45,425 bases of DNA from Acidobacteriota bacterium (GCA_029776225.1 JAKOTR010000084.1:1-45425); one strand, 5' to 3'; positions 32,734 to 42,951 are shown, counted from the stretch's first letter. Numbers and translations: made by a program. Notes: generated by a model from the letters alone, not told the origin.

Positions 32734-34002
32734 CTACCCCGCTTTTTCCAGTAGCGCGAGGCTGATCTTCTGTGCCATGACCATCTCCTTGGTCACGACG
32801 AACTCCCGGACCTTCTTGTACGAGGGGAGATAGTACATCAGGTCCAGCATCAAATCTTCCAGAATCATCCGGAGGCCCCTAGCCCCCACTTTGCGCTCCA
32901 TCGCGAGTGCCGCGATGGCATCAAGCGCATCGTCACTGAACTTTAGTCTAACATTTTCGAACTCGAACAGTCTTTGATACTGACGTATGATGGCGTTCTT
33001 CGGCTTCGTGAGAATCTGCACGAGGGCGTTCTTGTCCAGGTCCTCGAGGATGCCGACGACGGGGATCCGTCCGATGAACTCCGGAATAAACCCGTATTTG
33101 ATCAAATCGACCGGCTGGAGCTGCGAGAGCAGATCGTAATCGCGGCGGCCCGGCGTAACGGGTTTGGCCCCGTTCTCCCGGTTCTCGGAGCAGAATCCGA
33201 TTGCTTTCTTGCCGATTCTGCGGGCGATCACCTTTTCCAGGCCCACGAAAGCGCCGCCCAGGATGAACAAAATGTTGGTGGTATCCACCGGCGTGAATTC
33301 CTGGTGGGGGTGCTTGCGCCCACCCTGGGGTGGGACATTCGCTATCGTGCCTTCCAGAATCTTCAGCAGCGCCTGCTGAACGCCTTCACCCGAAACGTCG
33401 CGGGTGATTGAGGGATTTTCATCCTTCCGGCTGATTTTATCGATCTCGTCGATGTAGATGATCCCCTGCTGCGCCCGCTGCACATCCCAATCGGCGTTCT
33501 GGAGCAGCCGCAGGACGATGTTCTCCACATCCTCGCCGACGTAGCCGGCTTCGGTCAGAGTGGTGGCGTCCACGATTGCGAACGGGACGTCCAGAATCCT
33601 GGCAAGTGTTTGCGCCAGAAGGGTCTTTCCGGATCCGGTCGGCCCGATCAGAATGATGTTGGACTTTAAGACCTCCACCTCTGAACTACGCTGCTTGTTC
33701 ATGTGGATCCGCTTGTAGTGGTTGTACACGGCCACTGCAAGCTTCTTCTTGGTGGCTTCCTGCCCGATGACGTACTGATCCAAATATTCCTTCAATTCCA
33801 AGGGCTTAGGAAGCTTATGCGGCGCAGCGTAGGGAGAGTCGTGCCGGTCGTCCTCCAGAATGGAATTACAGACCGCGATACACTCGTCGCAAATGTAAGC
33901 TCGAGGGTAATCGCTGGGTGAGGAGATCAGCTTCCCGACGGCGTCTTGACTCTTGTGGCAAAAGGAGCAGCGCAGCGGTTCGTCGGAACCCGTGCGTTTC
34001 AT
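32734..34002 (-). CDS. clpX: ATP-dependent Clp protease ATP-binding subunit ClpX
   Basis: A 422-residue AAA+ unfoldase. The N-terminal zinc domain has CSFCHKSQD and [10 protein letters not shown] (four Cys). The AAA+ part has Walker [13 protein letters not shown], Walker [11 protein letters not shown], sensor and arginine-finger regions, and the IGF loop (AIGFCSENR) that docks on ClpP. Start with GGGAG at eight nt. It sits directly upstream of lon, but clpP and tig are not next to it; the polysaccharide exporter genes lie there instead, so ClpP must be coded elsewhere. Confidence 0.97.
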   Translation of the reverse strand: MKRTGSDEPLRCSFCHKSQDAVGKLISSPSDYPRAYICDECIAVCNSILEDDRHDSPYAAPHKLPKPLELKEYLDQYVIGQEATKKKLAVAVYNHYKRIHMNKQRSSEVEVLKSNIILIGPTGSGKTLLAQTLARILDVPFAIVDATTLTEAGYVGEDVENIVLRLLQNADWDVQRAQQGIIYIDEIDKISRKDENPSITRDVSGEGVQQALLKILEGTIANVPPQGGRKHPHQEFTPVDTTNILFILGGAFVGLEKVIARRIGKKAIGFCSENRENGAKPVTPGRRDYDLLSQLQPVDLIKYGFIPEFIGRIPVVGILEDLDKNALVQILTKPKNAIIRQYQRLFEFENVRLKFSDDALDAIAALAMERKVGARGLRMILEDLMLDLMYYLPSYKKVREFVVTKEMVMAQKISLALLEKAG

Positions 34003-34141
34003 ACGCCTGCTCCCGATGCGGGTAGATTATCGGCCATATGTACCGGGATCTGCTCCTATTATCTCCAGAAGCGAGCACGCAGGCAATCACCAAGTTTGCC
34101 CGGAGGACCTGGAGTACCTGGTACTCGCCACTGTCACCTTC

Positions 34142-34888
34142 TCACGTCTTCGCTGCCGCGAGGCGTCCTTCGTAGGCGTCCACCACTCGGGCGATGGGCC
34201 CGTCGGCCATTAATTTCCCGTGGTCCAGCCAGATGGCTCGCTCGCAGAGCCGCTGTACCGAGCCGACGGCGTGCGTCACGAACAACAGGGTCTTGCCGGC
34301 CCGTTTGTGGCTCGCGAGTTTCTCCATGCACTTCGCCTGGAAGGCCGCATCGCCGACCGCCAGCACCTCGTCGACGATGAGGATGTCCGGATCCAGGTGA
34401 ACGGCGACCGAGAAGGCCAGCCGCATGATCATTCCCGAGGAGTAGGTCCGCAAGGGCTCATTCACGAATTCCCCGATGCCGGAGAACTCGGCGATTTCGC
34501 CGAGCAGCTCGCGGGTCCGCTTTTGCCCCAGCCCCAGCAGCGCCGCGTTCAACCGGATGTTCTCCACACCGGTGAGATCGGGATGGAACCCGGCCCCGAG
34601 CTGCAACAGCGCCCCGACTCGTCCGTTCACCACGACCCGGCCGGCGTCGGGCTCGACCAGCCCGGCCACCAGGCTCAGCAGCGTGCTCTTTCCCGCGCCG
34701 TTGGAGCCGACCAGCGCCAGGCTCTCGCCCTGCTCCAGCCGGAAGCTGATGTCCTTCAGGGCGTAAAAGCGCTCCTTGTGGTCTCCGCGGAGCCAGCCCT
34801 CCACGTAGTTCCGCAGGAGAACGCGTCCCGCGTGCCGGTAAAAGAATTTCGAGACTCCGTCGAACTCGATAGCTAAGGACCGGTTCAT
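34142..34888 (-). CDS. Polysaccharide ABC exporter ATP-binding protein (Wzt/TagH-like, core only)
   Basis: A 248-residue nucleotide-binding subunit. Walker [11 protein letters not shown], signature [11 protein letters not shown], Walker [14 protein letters not shown] and the H-loop (FVTHAVGS). The N-terminal piece ([20 protein letters not shown]) is the type seen in O-antigen and teichoic-acid exporters. It lacks the C-terminal carbohydrate-binding domain of many Wzt proteins. The gene overlaps the permease gene by 4 bp, so the pair is one operon. With the nearby methyltransferase this suggests ATP-driven export of a finished lipopolysaccharide chain. Confidence 0.93.
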   Translation of the reverse strand: MNRSLAIEFDGVSKFFYRHAGRVLLRNYVEGWLRGDHKERFYALKDISFRLEQGESLALVGSNGAGKSTLLSLVAGLVEPDAGRVVVNGRVGALLQLGAGFHPDLTGVENIRLNAALLGLGQKRTRELLGEIAEFSGIGEFVNEPLRTYSSGMIMRLAFSVAVHLDPDILIVDEVLAVGDAAFQAKCMEKLASHKRAGKTLLFVTHAVGSVQRLCERAIWLDHGKLMADGPIARVVDAYEGRLAAAKT

Positions 34889-35700
34889 AGGTAATCGTAG
34901 ATGCGGCGCCTCAGGAGCTTAAAGACCGCCATGCCCAGGATGAACATTGCCACGGCGCTGCCGGAGAGCTTCAGCAACAGTGGGGTTGGCGGCGGCACCC
35001 CGTCGAGCAGAATATTGCGGCACGCCAGCACAAGCGCGGCCACGGGATTGAACTGGTAGACTTCGCGAAACCGTTCGGGAATTATCGAAAAAGGATAAAA
35101 AATGGGAACCAGCCAGAAGAGCACCGTGTTGGCGGATTCCACCACATATCGCATGTCCCGGATGTAGACGTTCAGGACGGCGCAAATCAGCGACAACCCG
35201 CACACGAAGATCACTTCGCAGCCCCAGACAAAGGGCAGCCATCCCCAGTACCGGTTCACGCCTTTTCCCGCCAGCAGCACCGCGCAGAACAGCAGCCCGA
35301 TTTGAATCAGCAGGTGAATGCAATTCGAGCAGACGGAACTGATGGGAACGATCTCGCGCGGAACGGGCACCCGCTTGATCAGATTGGCATTGTCGACGAG
35401 CGACCCCGTCCCGGTGATCCAGGCGAGCGTGAAGAAATTGTACGGCACGAGCCCGCACAGCACGAAAACCGCGAAATTGGGAATCGAGTTATTCGGGAAA
35501 ATTTTGGTGAACACGAACCATAAAACGCCCATGATCACCAGCGGATTCAGCAGCGACCAGAACACGCCCAGGGACATGTTGCGGTAACGGATTTTGAAAT
35601 CCTTGATTACCAGCTCGCGGAATAGAAACCAGTAGTCGCCGTGCCAGAGCGGGCCCGGAGACTGGCTCCGGGCGGCGGAAAACTCGAGTGCCGTGGTCAA
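34885..35700 (-). CDS. Polysaccharide ABC exporter permease (Wzm/ABC-2 type)
   Basis: A 271-residue membrane protein with six hydrophobic segments of the ABC-2/Wzm family. The coupling region ([20 protein letters not shown]) and [14 protein letters not shown] match family members; [13 protein letters not shown] and [20 protein letters not shown] follow in order. The start is a TTG with GAGGAG nine nt before it. It is paired with the ATPase by a 4-bp overlap. The divergent gene upstream is the beta-propeller protein, 222 bp away. Confidence 0.92.
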   Translation of the reverse strand: MTTALEFSAARSQSPGPLWHGDYWFLFRELVIKDFKIRYRNMSLGVFWSLLNPLVIMGVLWFVFTKIFPNNSIPNFAVFVLCGLVPYNFFTLAWITGTGSLVDNANLIKRVPVPREIVPISSVCSNCIHLLIQIGLLFCAVLLAGKGVNRYWGWLPFVWGCEVIFVCGLSLICAVLNVYIRDMRYVVESANTVLFWLVPIFYPFSIIPERFREVYQFNPVAALVLACRNILLDGVPPPTPLLLKLSGSAVAMFILGMAVFKLLRRRIYDYL

Positions 35701-35922
35701 GCTTGTCTGCTCCTCAGTGGCTTGATCTGCGCCTGTGCGGCAGAATCCAGCATTCTACCTCAGCCCGCCACAGCGCCAGCCCCGCGTATACAGCCGGCGG
35801 ACGCACAAGCTCTCTCCCCGGGTCACATTCAAGAAAGTAGCACAGAAGGGCGGGCGGGGATTGGGGTCCGGATAGCGCTAAAGGCCCGGGGCGACTCTGC
35901 CGACCTATTATGCGGTGACGCT

Positions 35923-38445
35923 ATGAAATGCCTCGGCCGAACGCTATCAGCGATTCTTTGGATTGCGATTTCGGGATTCGCCGCGCCGATCTCCTACTCG
36001 AGCTATCTTGGCGCGGCCGGTATAGACTCCGCCACTGCTGTGGCTGTGGATTCGAGTGGCTGCATCCTCGTGGCGGGCTGGACAGAGTCGGGTGGGACCA
36101 GCGGCGTTGATGCCTTCGTCACGAAGCTCAGCCCGGACGGCAAAACAGTCATCTGGAGTACGCCACTGTCGGCGAGCGGGACGGATCAAGCCACCAGCAT
36201 CGCGGTGAGCGCGAGCGGCGACGTGTACGTGGCGGGCTGGACGAATTCCCTCAATTTCCCCGTACAAAATGCGTTCCAAGGGCGGCACGGCGGCGCGAGG
36301 GACGCTTTTCTGGCCAAACTGACCAGCAGTGGCGCGGTGGCATTCATAACGTACTTTGGAGGCAGCGGCAACGACGCGGCCAGCGGCATCGCACTCGACA
36401 GCGCAGGAAACATCTACATTGCAGGCGAAACCACGTCGCCCGATCTGCCGGTGAAAAATGCCCTGCAAGCGAACCGGCGCGGGGGCACGGACGCCTTCGT
36501 GGCAAAATTCGTTCCCGCGGGCAATGCGCTGGTGTTCGCCACGTATGTGGGCGGGGCGCTGGAGGACCGCGCAAACGCGATCGCCGTGGACACCGGCGGG
36601 AACGCCTACGTGACCGGGGACACCTCGTCGTCCGACTTTCCGGTTGCAGGCGCGCTGCAAGCCGCTTCCGGGGGCGGGCAGGACGCCTTTGTGCTTAAGC
36701 TCAACCCCCTGGGCAGCCTGGTGTACTCGACGTATCTGGGCGGGAGCGGCGGGGCTGCGGGTCTGCCCGAGAGCGGCAAGGCAATCGCGGTGGACTCGGC
36801 AGGGAATGCCTATGTGGCCGGCGTGACCAGTTCGAAAAACTTCCCGGTTGCGGGCGCAGCGCAACCGTCGCCGGGCGGCGGGACGACCGATGGTTTTGTG
36901 GTGAAGCTGAACCCGGCCGGCAGTTCCCTCGTCTACAGCACTTACCTGGGCGGAGCCAGCGTCGACTACTGCACCGCGATCGCGTTGGATGCGGCGGGCG
37001 CCGTGTGGGTCGCCGGATACACAGCCTCGGCCAACATGACCATGAAGGCGCCGGCGCAGGGCTCGAATGCCGGGCTGTATGACGCATTTTTGGTGCAGCT
37101 TGCGAGTAACGGCAGCACGATCGAGCAGAGCACATATTTGGGCGGCTCGGCGAGCGATTCGGCCTATGCAATCGGAATTGCCGCCGAAAGCATCTACGTT
37201 GCCGGCCAGACTGGGTCCAGCAATTTCCCGCTTAAAGAGCCGGTGCAGGCAAGCCTGAGCGGGATGTTGGACGGTTTCATTACGCGTTACGGCGAGCAGA
37301 AACAGCCCGAAGTAGAAGTAAGAGGAGCGCGCTTTGTGCCAATAACGCCCTGTCGCGTGCTGGACACCCGGAACCCGGCCGGCCCCTTCGGAGGGCCGGC
37401 GTTGAAGGGGGGAGAAACGCGGAGCTTCGTAATTCCCGAGGGAGACTGCGGGATTCCTGCGACTGCGGTTGCCTACGCAGCCAACCTTACCGTCGTGCCA
37501 CATGGAATTCTGGGCTTTGTCACGTTGTGGCCTACCGGTCAGCCGCAGCCGCTGGTTTCGACTCTAAACTCATACGATGGGCGAGTTAAGGCGAACGCGG
37601 CGCTGATCCCGGCAGGAACTGCAGGGGCGGTAAGCATCTTCGCCACGGACCCGACCGACGTGTTGCTGGATATCAACGGCTACTTTGTGCCTGCGACTAC
37701 AACGGAGGGGCTCGCGTTCTACCCGCTGACGCCGTGCCGAATTATGGACACCCGGGGGAGCACGGGCTCGCTCGGCGGACCATCGCTTGTCGGAGGTGTA
37801 GTTCGCAACGTGCCCGTGCTGTCGAGCCCCTGCGGGGTGCCGGCGACAGCGCGAGCGTATTCGCTGAACGTGACGGCACTACCGCACGGGAGTCTCGCCT
37901 ACCTTAGCGTGTGGCCCGGGGGGAAAGCGCAACCTCTGGTATCAACGCTCAACGCTTTTCGTGGGCACGTCACCGCCAATGCGGCGGTGATCGAGGCGGG
38001 TCCGGACGGCTCAATCAACGTTTACGCAGCATTCAACAGCGACGTGCTGGTCGACATCAACGGCTACTTCGCAGCTCCCGGCGAGGGCGGCCTTTCGTTC
38101 TATCCCACAACGCCATGCCGGATTGCCGATACTCGCGATTCTTCCGATCCTCTAGGCCCGGCGTTCCGAGGACTTCGGCCGTTAGAGGTCAGCCAAAGCG
38201 GCTGCGGCCTGCCCGTGGCCGAGGCTTACTCTCTCAATGCGACCGTGTTGCCGCGCGGAATTCTGGGTTTCTTGACCCTCTGGCCTTCCGGCGGACCACA
38301 GCCTGTCGTTTCGACATTAAACGCCTACGACGGGTCAGTCACCTCAAATGCTGCCATCGTGCCTGCGGCAGGCGGCTCGATCAACCTATTTACGACCGAC
38401 CTCACTGACCTGTTCCTCGATGCCAACGGGTATTTCGCCCCGTAG
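35923..38445 (+). CDS. Secreted seven-bladed SBBP beta-propeller protein with three C-terminal repeats
   Basis: An 840-residue secreted protein. The start is ATG 35923, giving a signal peptide (MKCLGRTLSAILWIAISGFA); longer frames lack it. Residues 23-465 contain seven SBBP repeats, each with a core like YSTYLGG...AIAVDSAGNAYVAG and DAFVAKL, one complete seven-bladed propeller. From residue 471, three copies of a roughly 115-residue domain follow (471-590, 599-720, 726-840), each beginning TPCR...DTR and ending with ...DINGYF or DANGYF; a central block LTLWP/SVWP with VSTLN recurs. No membrane anchor or sorting signal is seen at the C-terminus. Such proteins occur in several Acidobacteria; role unknown, perhaps carbohydrate or surface contact. 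Confidence 0.92.
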   Translation: MKCLGRTLSAILWIAISGFAAPISYSSYLGAAGIDSATAVAVDSSGCILVAGWTESGGTSGVDAFVTKLSPDGKTVIWSTPLSASGTDQATSIAVSASGDVYVAGWTNSLNFPVQNAFQGRHGGARDAFLAKLTSSGAVAFITYFGGSGNDAASGIALDSAGNIYIAGETTSPDLPVKNALQANRRGGTDAFVAKFVPAGNALVFATYVGGALEDRANAIAVDTGGNAYVTGDTSSSDFPVAGALQAASGGGQDAFVLKLNPLGSLVYSTYLGGSGGAAGLPESGKAIAVDSAGNAYVAGVTSSKNFPVAGAAQPSPGGGTTDGFVVKLNPAGSSLVYSTYLGGASVDYCTAIALDAAGAVWVAGYTASANMTMKAPAQGSNAGLYDAFLVQLASNGSTIEQSTYLGGSASDSAYAIGIAAESIYVAGQTGSSNFPLKEPVQASLSGMLDGFITRYGEQKQPEVEVRGARFVPITPCRVLDTRNPAGPFGGPALKGGETRSFVIPEGDCGIPATAVAYAANLTVVPHGILGFVTLWPTGQPQPLVSTLNSYDGRVKANAALIPAGTAGAVSIFATDPTDVLLDINGYFVPATTTEGLAFYPLTPCRIMDTRGSTGSLGGPSLVGGVVRNVPVLSSPCGVPATARAYSLNVTALPHGSLAYLSVWPGGKAQPLVSTLNAFRGHVTANAAVIEAGPDGSINVYAAFNSDVLVDINGYFAAPGEGGLSFYPTTPCRIADTRDSSDPLGPAFRGLRPLEVSQSGCGLPVAEAYSLNATVLPRGILGFLTLWPSGGPQPVVSTLNAYDGSVTSNAAIVPAAGGSINLFTTDLTDLFLDANGYFAP

Positions 38446-38495
38446 GCCGGGAGAGGACACTCGGTGGCTATGGAGTGAATGATTCTGCCGCGGGT

Positions 38496-39581
38496 TTAGA
38501 CCGAAGGCTTTTTCGCGATAATCGCGTAATCCTGTGGACCGTGAAAAACCTGGTTGATGAACGTGGTCACCGCGCCATTGCCATCCTCGGCCAGTTGACA
38601 GGAATCCGGATAGGGGTGAAGAAACAGCGTTTTCGGTTCAGACAGACCGCGCGCCTGCAAGGCAAAAGCGAGCAGCTCGCAAGGAAGGGGGCGGATGTGG
38701 CTCGGGTCCAGATGAAAAGTGTATGAGGCCACACGGAAATTCCGAATATTCGGGGTCTCGAATATTGCCACGCCGCCCGGCTTGAGCACCCGCACCGTCT
38801 GATCGATCACCTCCAGGAGAGCGTCCCAGGTCAGGTGCTCCAACACCTGGAAGGCCGTGACAACCGCCTGGCTTTCGCCGCGAACCTCCCTCAAGTAACT
38901 CAACAAGTCCGCCTGCGTTACGTCGAGACCCGCCCGGCGGCAAGCCCACGCCATTTCCGCGCTTGCGTCGACGCCTTTAGCCTCGAACCCTTCTTCGCGC
39001 ATCAGATCGAGCCACTCACCGCGGCCACAGCCCAGATCCAGAACGGGAGCCCGCCCGGTCGCCTCGACCGCCTCGCGCACAAAGGGCAGGTAGACACGCA
39101 AACGTCCGCGGATATCGGCGAACGTTCCGCGGAATGCTTCTGCGTGCGCCAGCATCAGGCCGTCCAGGTTTCCGGACGGCATGCTACGGCCCGGATCCTG
39201 CCGGTCCCCGTCCGTCTTCAGGCGCGCAACGGCTTCCGAGAGATCTTCCACTTTACGATGCAGTTCGTCTAGTGCGCGGATCTGCTCTTCGGCAGCGTTC
39301 GCAATAAGCCGCTGGAAGTCAAGGATTTGGCCGGTATACCAGAACACGCTTCGCCGAATCAAGCGAACCAGCACCGCGCCGATTCGCGCCCTCAGTGTGG
39401 GAGGCTGGGGCGGCATGTCGCCGATTCTCGGCTGTCCCCAATCGAGGCTCCGCGCCAGTCTCTCCAGCGCCGGCCACTTCGCTGGCGCTCGCACGGCCGC
39501 CGGCGTGATTGCGCTCACACCCGCCCGGCGCAGAAATTCCGCTGCACGGTCCAGGGCCTTTCGATCTGTTGTCGCTTTCAT
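38496..39581 (-). CDS. SAM-dependent methyltransferase, WbdD-like
   Basis: A 361-residue class I methyltransferase. The N-terminal 150 residues are helical (DRAAEFLRRAGVSAI, and a coiled coil around residues 90-122). The AdoMet domain starts PVLDLGCGRGEWLDLMREEG (179-198), followed by ADLLSYLREV, FQVLEHLT, LKPGGVAIFETPN and the C-terminal HPYPDSCQLAEDGNGA. The WbdD/WsaF-type O-antigen chain-terminating methyltransferases share this arrangement. It overlaps the fusion gene upstream by 4 bp (ATGA). I infer polysaccharide chain modification; donor AdoMet is certain, acceptor is not. Confidence 0.85.
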   Translation of the reverse strand: MKATTDRKALDRAAEFLRRAGVSAITPAAVRAPAKWPALERLARSLDWGQPRIGDMPPQPPTLRARIGAVLVRLIRRSVFWYTGQILDFQRLIANAAEEQIRALDELHRKVEDLSEAVARLKTDGDRQDPGRSMPSGNLDGLMLAHAEAFRGTFADIRGRLRVYLPFVREAVEATGRAPVLDLGCGRGEWLDLMREEGFEAKGVDASAEMAWACRRAGLDVTQADLLSYLREVRGESQAVVTAFQVLEHLTWDALLEVIDQTVRVLKPGGVAIFETPNIRNFRVASYTFHLDPSHIRPLPCELLAFALQARGLSEPKTLFLHPYPDSCQLAEDGNGAVTTFINQVFHGPQDYAIIAKKPSV

Positions 39582-41116
39582 CCGTTATCACACGACCTGT
39601 TCACGCCGATTGCCGCCATGGACCGCGCTTTCGATTGTTCATCCGCACGGCGCAGCAGCAGCTCCAGCGACGGTCTCGGTTGTACCACCATATACGCCTG
39701 GTACGAAAAAAGGCCTTTCGATAGCCGGATGGCAGCGCGGTTCAGCGCGAGCAGCACCCGGCTCAGGAATCCGTCGCCCAGCGCCAGCGGAAACGGTCCG
39801 GGTATGCCCCGTTCCTCGATGACCTGGAATCCTCCCTGTTCGAAAAGACGCCGCAGCGACCCGAATGTGAACAGGCGCGTGTGGGTGGCATCCAGGATCC
39901 CCCGCTTGCCGTAGTTGAACTGCCCCAGCAGCAGCATGAACCGGACGATGAAGAAGCCCACATTGCCGGTGCTGACTATGATCCGGACATCCGGACAAAG
40001 TTCCGCTGCCCGGCGCAGTTCATCGACGAAACGCTCCGGCGAAGTCAGATGCTCGATGACATCCAGAAGCAGGACGTAATCATAGCGCCGGAGATCGATT
40101 GCCGGCCAGCCTTCGTTCAGGTCATGGAGAATGAACTCGTCGAGCCCGGACGTGTCGGCCGGAGCCAGCGCATCGACTCCAGTAACCTTGCAGCCCTGCT
40201 GCGCGCGCAGCAGCGAGCCCAAGTATCCTCCGGCGCACCCCAGGTCAAGCACCGACGATCCGGCGGCAACCTTTTCCAGCGTGAGCGTGTGCGGGCTCTC
40301 GTAGCCAAGCTTGATCTGATAGCGGCTGTTGGTTTGGGCCGCCAGCGCACAGTCGTATTTCCTGTCGTAGAAAATGCCTGCCTCCTGCAAACGGGACTTC
40401 ACTACGGCCCGGATCACGTTCCAGGCGTACTTGATTCCATTCACGCGGCAGATCTCGTCCCCGTAGTAAGTGGGGATGGGAACTTCCGCGATCCTGGCCC
40501 CGGCGATCACCAGTTGAATGATGATTTCCGTATCGAGATGAAAATCATTCGTGTTCAGGTCAAACGGAATGGCTTGCAGTGTGGCGACCGAATAAACCCG
40601 GTAGCCGGAGTGGAACTCACTCAGGCTCGTACGCAGCCAGCGGTTCTCGATCCAGGTGAGGATCTTGTTCCCCACGAACTTGTACAGCGGCATACCGCCG
40701 CGGCGTGCCGCCCCCTTGATCAGCATGCGAGAGCCGAACACGGCGTCGGCCTGTCCTCGCCGCAACGGCTCGAGCAACTCGGGCAGGCACTCCGGCGCAT
40801 ACTGGCCGTCGCCATGCAGCAAAGCCACAAAATCGAAGCCCTTGCGGATGGCGTAATGATAGCCGATCTTCTGGTTGCCCCCGTAGCCCTGGTTCACGGG
40901 GTTATACAGGACCGTAACAGGAAAAGGCAGATCACCGACCGCCCGGCTCTTTTCGAAAGTGGCGTCACCGGAGCAGTCGTCGATGACCAGGCACTCGATG
41001 CCATAGGCATTCATCAACTCGGCGGGAATACGGCGCAGAACGCCGGCGATTGTTGTCTCCGCTTCGTATGCCACTATGAAAATCAGGACTCTGGGTTTGG
41101 GTGCAACCACGGGCAT
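39578..41116 (-). CDS. GT2 glycosyltransferase fused to SAM methyltransferase
   Basis: A 512-residue protein with two enzyme domains. Residues 8-250 are a GT-A glycosyltransferase of family 2: LIFIVAYEAETTI, VIDDCSGDAT and HGDGQYAPE (the nucleotide-sugar and metal site), SGYRVYSVATL and YYGDEICRVNG. Residues 265-490 are a class I methyltransferase: SSVLDLGCAGGYLGSLLRAQ (287-306), VLLLDVIEHLTSPERFVDEL and TRLFTFGSLRRLFEQGGF. A short tail follows. The fusion would let one polypeptide transfer a sugar and methylate a product, or reflects a gene join within a polysaccharide locus. It overlaps the next methyltransferase gene by 4 bp. Confidence 0.9.
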   Translation of the reverse strand: MPVVAPKPRVLIFIVAYEAETTIAGVLRRIPAELMNAYGIECLVIDDCSGDATFEKSRAVGDLPFPVTVLYNPVNQGYGGNQKIGYHYAIRKGFDFVALLHGDGQYAPECLPELLEPLRRGQADAVFGSRMLIKGAARRGGMPLYKFVGNKILTWIENRWLRTSLSEFHSGYRVYSVATLQAIPFDLNTNDFHLDTEIIIQLVIAGARIAEVPIPTYYGDEICRVNGIKYAWNVIRAVVKSRLQEAGIFYDRKYDCALAAQTNSRYQIKLGYESPHTLTLEKVAAGSSVLDLGCAGGYLGSLLRAQQGCKVTGVDALAPADTSGLDEFILHDLNEGWPAIDLRRYDYVLLLDVIEHLTSPERFVDELRRAAELCPDVRIIVSTGNVGFFIVRFMLLLGQFNYGKRGILDATHTRLFTFGSLRRLFEQGGFQVIEERGIPGPFPLALGDGFLSRVLLALNRAAIRLSKGLFSYQAYMVVQPRPSLELLLRRADEQSKARSMAAIGVNRSCDNG

Positions 41117-41247
41117 CCGACCTCGAAATCGGGGCGCAGCGTTCGGCTGCAGGACGTCGCGGCCGTCGCTGTCTTCTGTAATCTACCACGTGCGAACGAG
41201 GGAGCGGACGAGCGAGGCGTGCCCAGGCCTATAATGGACGATTTGCC

Positions 41248-42951
41248 ATGCTTAGAACACAGGCAAGAATGGCTGGAAGTCACAAAAGTCATACTGAGTG
41301 GAGGCGCGGCCTGCGACCGTTCCTGGTTGATCCCCGGCTGTATGGCTGGTTGGGACTTGCCATCGCTTTCATTTGCGTGTTCAACGCCATCCCTTCAAAG
41401 CCCACTCATATGTGGGTTTCCAGCGACACGCTCTGGCCTGTAAACCTCTTCATGGACGTTTTCGGCGACGGGTTTGCCCTTGGGGGCTGGCGCTTCTCAA
41501 TCGCGCCCTGCTGGGTGCCGGATGTCATGTTGGTCTGGATTTCGTATCTGTTGGTCCGGAACCCAATCATGGCAACGCTACTGGCGGGAGCCGTGCAGTT
41601 CGCCATTTTTCTAGCTGGACTGTTGCTCTGCTGGCGTGCGCTTAGATTGAACAATTTGAAACTGCTGGACGTGCTCACTATGGGCGTGGGACTCGCGATC
41701 ACATTGTGGGTGGCCTGTCACACGGACACGATTTACCCCGCTTTTTACCAACTCCTTCTCCCTCAGACGCATGTTGGAAACTTGATCATGCAGGTGTACA
41801 CGCTCTGGCTCGCAGCTCTATTGATGCTTGCACGGAGGCGGCGCCGAAAGATCATCATTGGGATTGGATTCGGAGTAGCGTGTCTGTCCGCCGGGCTGAG
41901 CAACCTGATGTACTTCGCACATACGCTGGCGCCGCTGTCGGCGGGTCTGATCCTGCTTGCAGCCATCCGGGCACTACCGCTCCGACAAGCGGCATTGCCC
42001 CTCATCATAGGTTGGCCGGCGGCAGTTGCGGGCGCGATCGCGTTTCGCATGTTGTTCACCGCGGCGGGCCTGACCGATCAGTCCTCGATCGGCTGGGCGC
42101 CGTGGCGGAATGCCATTCACGTGTTTTTCACTGGCATGGCCAAAGCGTTGGCCGGCGGTGACTTGCAGCACGTTGTCTCGGCGTTGTGGCTGCTGGCATG
42201 TTTCATTGCAAGCCTCTTCTTGCTGCGAGGACTGCGCGGAGCAGCCGGCAGTGAGCGTGAAGCGAAATCGCCAGCGGCCTTGTTTTTCATCGCGGCGGCC
42301 GCTGGCGCGATTCTGGGCCCCGTCACTGTGATTATCGGCGGCAGCAACGGCCTGACGGTGTTCAAGGACTACAGGTGGACAATGCACTACCTGCATCCGA
42401 CGTTTCTGCTGCCATTGTTTGCCTGGCCCGCCCTGCTCGGTCTTGCTCGCCCGGTCCGGCCGCCGCGCGGGCTCGCCATTGGAGCGGCCTGGACGGCTGC
42501 CAGTGCTTTCGTAGTCGCCCCTGTGTTGACATTTGTGCGCATGCCTCCGCCACCGGTGTTGGTTTACGAATACGCTCCCGACTATGTCCGCGCACTTGAC
42601 GACCAGGCGAAGAAATATGGAATTAAGTACGGTGTCGCGGGCTATTGGCAGGCACGTCTGATCACCCTCCTTTCGAAAACCGGCCTTCGTGTGTACCAAG
42701 TGGACCTTTCGCTGAACCCGTTTCTGTGGGTATCTAACGCCGAGTGGTACAGAAAATCGGTAGAGGACCGTGCCGCTAAGCCTTGTTTCAGTTTCGTCGT
42801 CCTCAATGATCCGCTTTGGAAGATCTCGCGTGAGACAGTCGTTAGCCGATTTGGCGAACCAGCGCACGAGCTAAGCGCTGCAGGTGTACCTGTGTTGGTT
42901 TACTTGGATCGCGAGCGGGAAGGAACACCTCGCTGTTTGACGTTGTTCTGA
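41248..42951 (+). CDS. Polytopic membrane protein, unknown
   Basis: A 567-residue protein with about nine hydrophobic segments (LYGWLGLAIAFICVF, TLLAGAVQFAIFLAGLLLC, LIMQVYTLWLAALLMLA, APLSAGLILLAAIRA, ALWLLACFIASLFLL and others), and a soluble C-terminal part of about 110 residues (PPVLVYEYAPDYVRALDDQA onward). It resembles glycosyltransferase-like membrane proteins of the GT-C kind in layout, but I see no conserved catalytic motif. M8 at 41269 is an alternative start. It sits divergent to the GT2 fusion and convergent with the interrupted mannosyltransferase gene. GC content is lower than in the neighbours. Confidence 0.75.
   Translation: MLRTQARMAGSHKSHTEWRRGLRPFLVDPRLYGWLGLAIAFICVFNAIPSKPTHMWVSSDTLWPVNLFMDVFGDGFALGGWRFSIAPCWVPDVMLVWISYLLVRNPIMATLLAGAVQFAIFLAGLLLCWRALRLNNLKLLDVLTMGVGLAITLWVACHTDTIYPAFYQLLLPQTHVGNLIMQVYTLWLAALLMLARRRRRKIIIGIGFGVACLSAGLSNLMYFAHTLAPLSAGLILLAAIRALPLRQAALPLIIGWPAAVAGAIAFRMLFTAAGLTDQSSIGWAPWRNAIHVFFTGMAKALAGGDLQHVVSALWLLACFIASLFLLRGLRGAAGSEREAKSPAALFFIAAAAGAILGPVTVIIGGSNGLTVFKDYRWTMHYLHPTFLLPLFAWPALLGLARPVRPPRGLAIGAAWTAASAFVVAPVLTFVRMPPPPVLVYEYAPDYVRALDDQAKKYGIKYGVAGYWQARLITLLSKTGLRVYQVDLSLNPFLWVSNAEWYRKSVEDRAAKPCFSFVVLNDPLWKISRETVVSRFGEPAHELSAAGVPVLVYLDREREGTPRCLTLF

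Noticed and set aside
34020-34040. GCCGATAA upstream of clpX
   Set aside because: The -35 region has no TAAA at the right distance; clpX has no reason to be FliA controlled, so probably chance.
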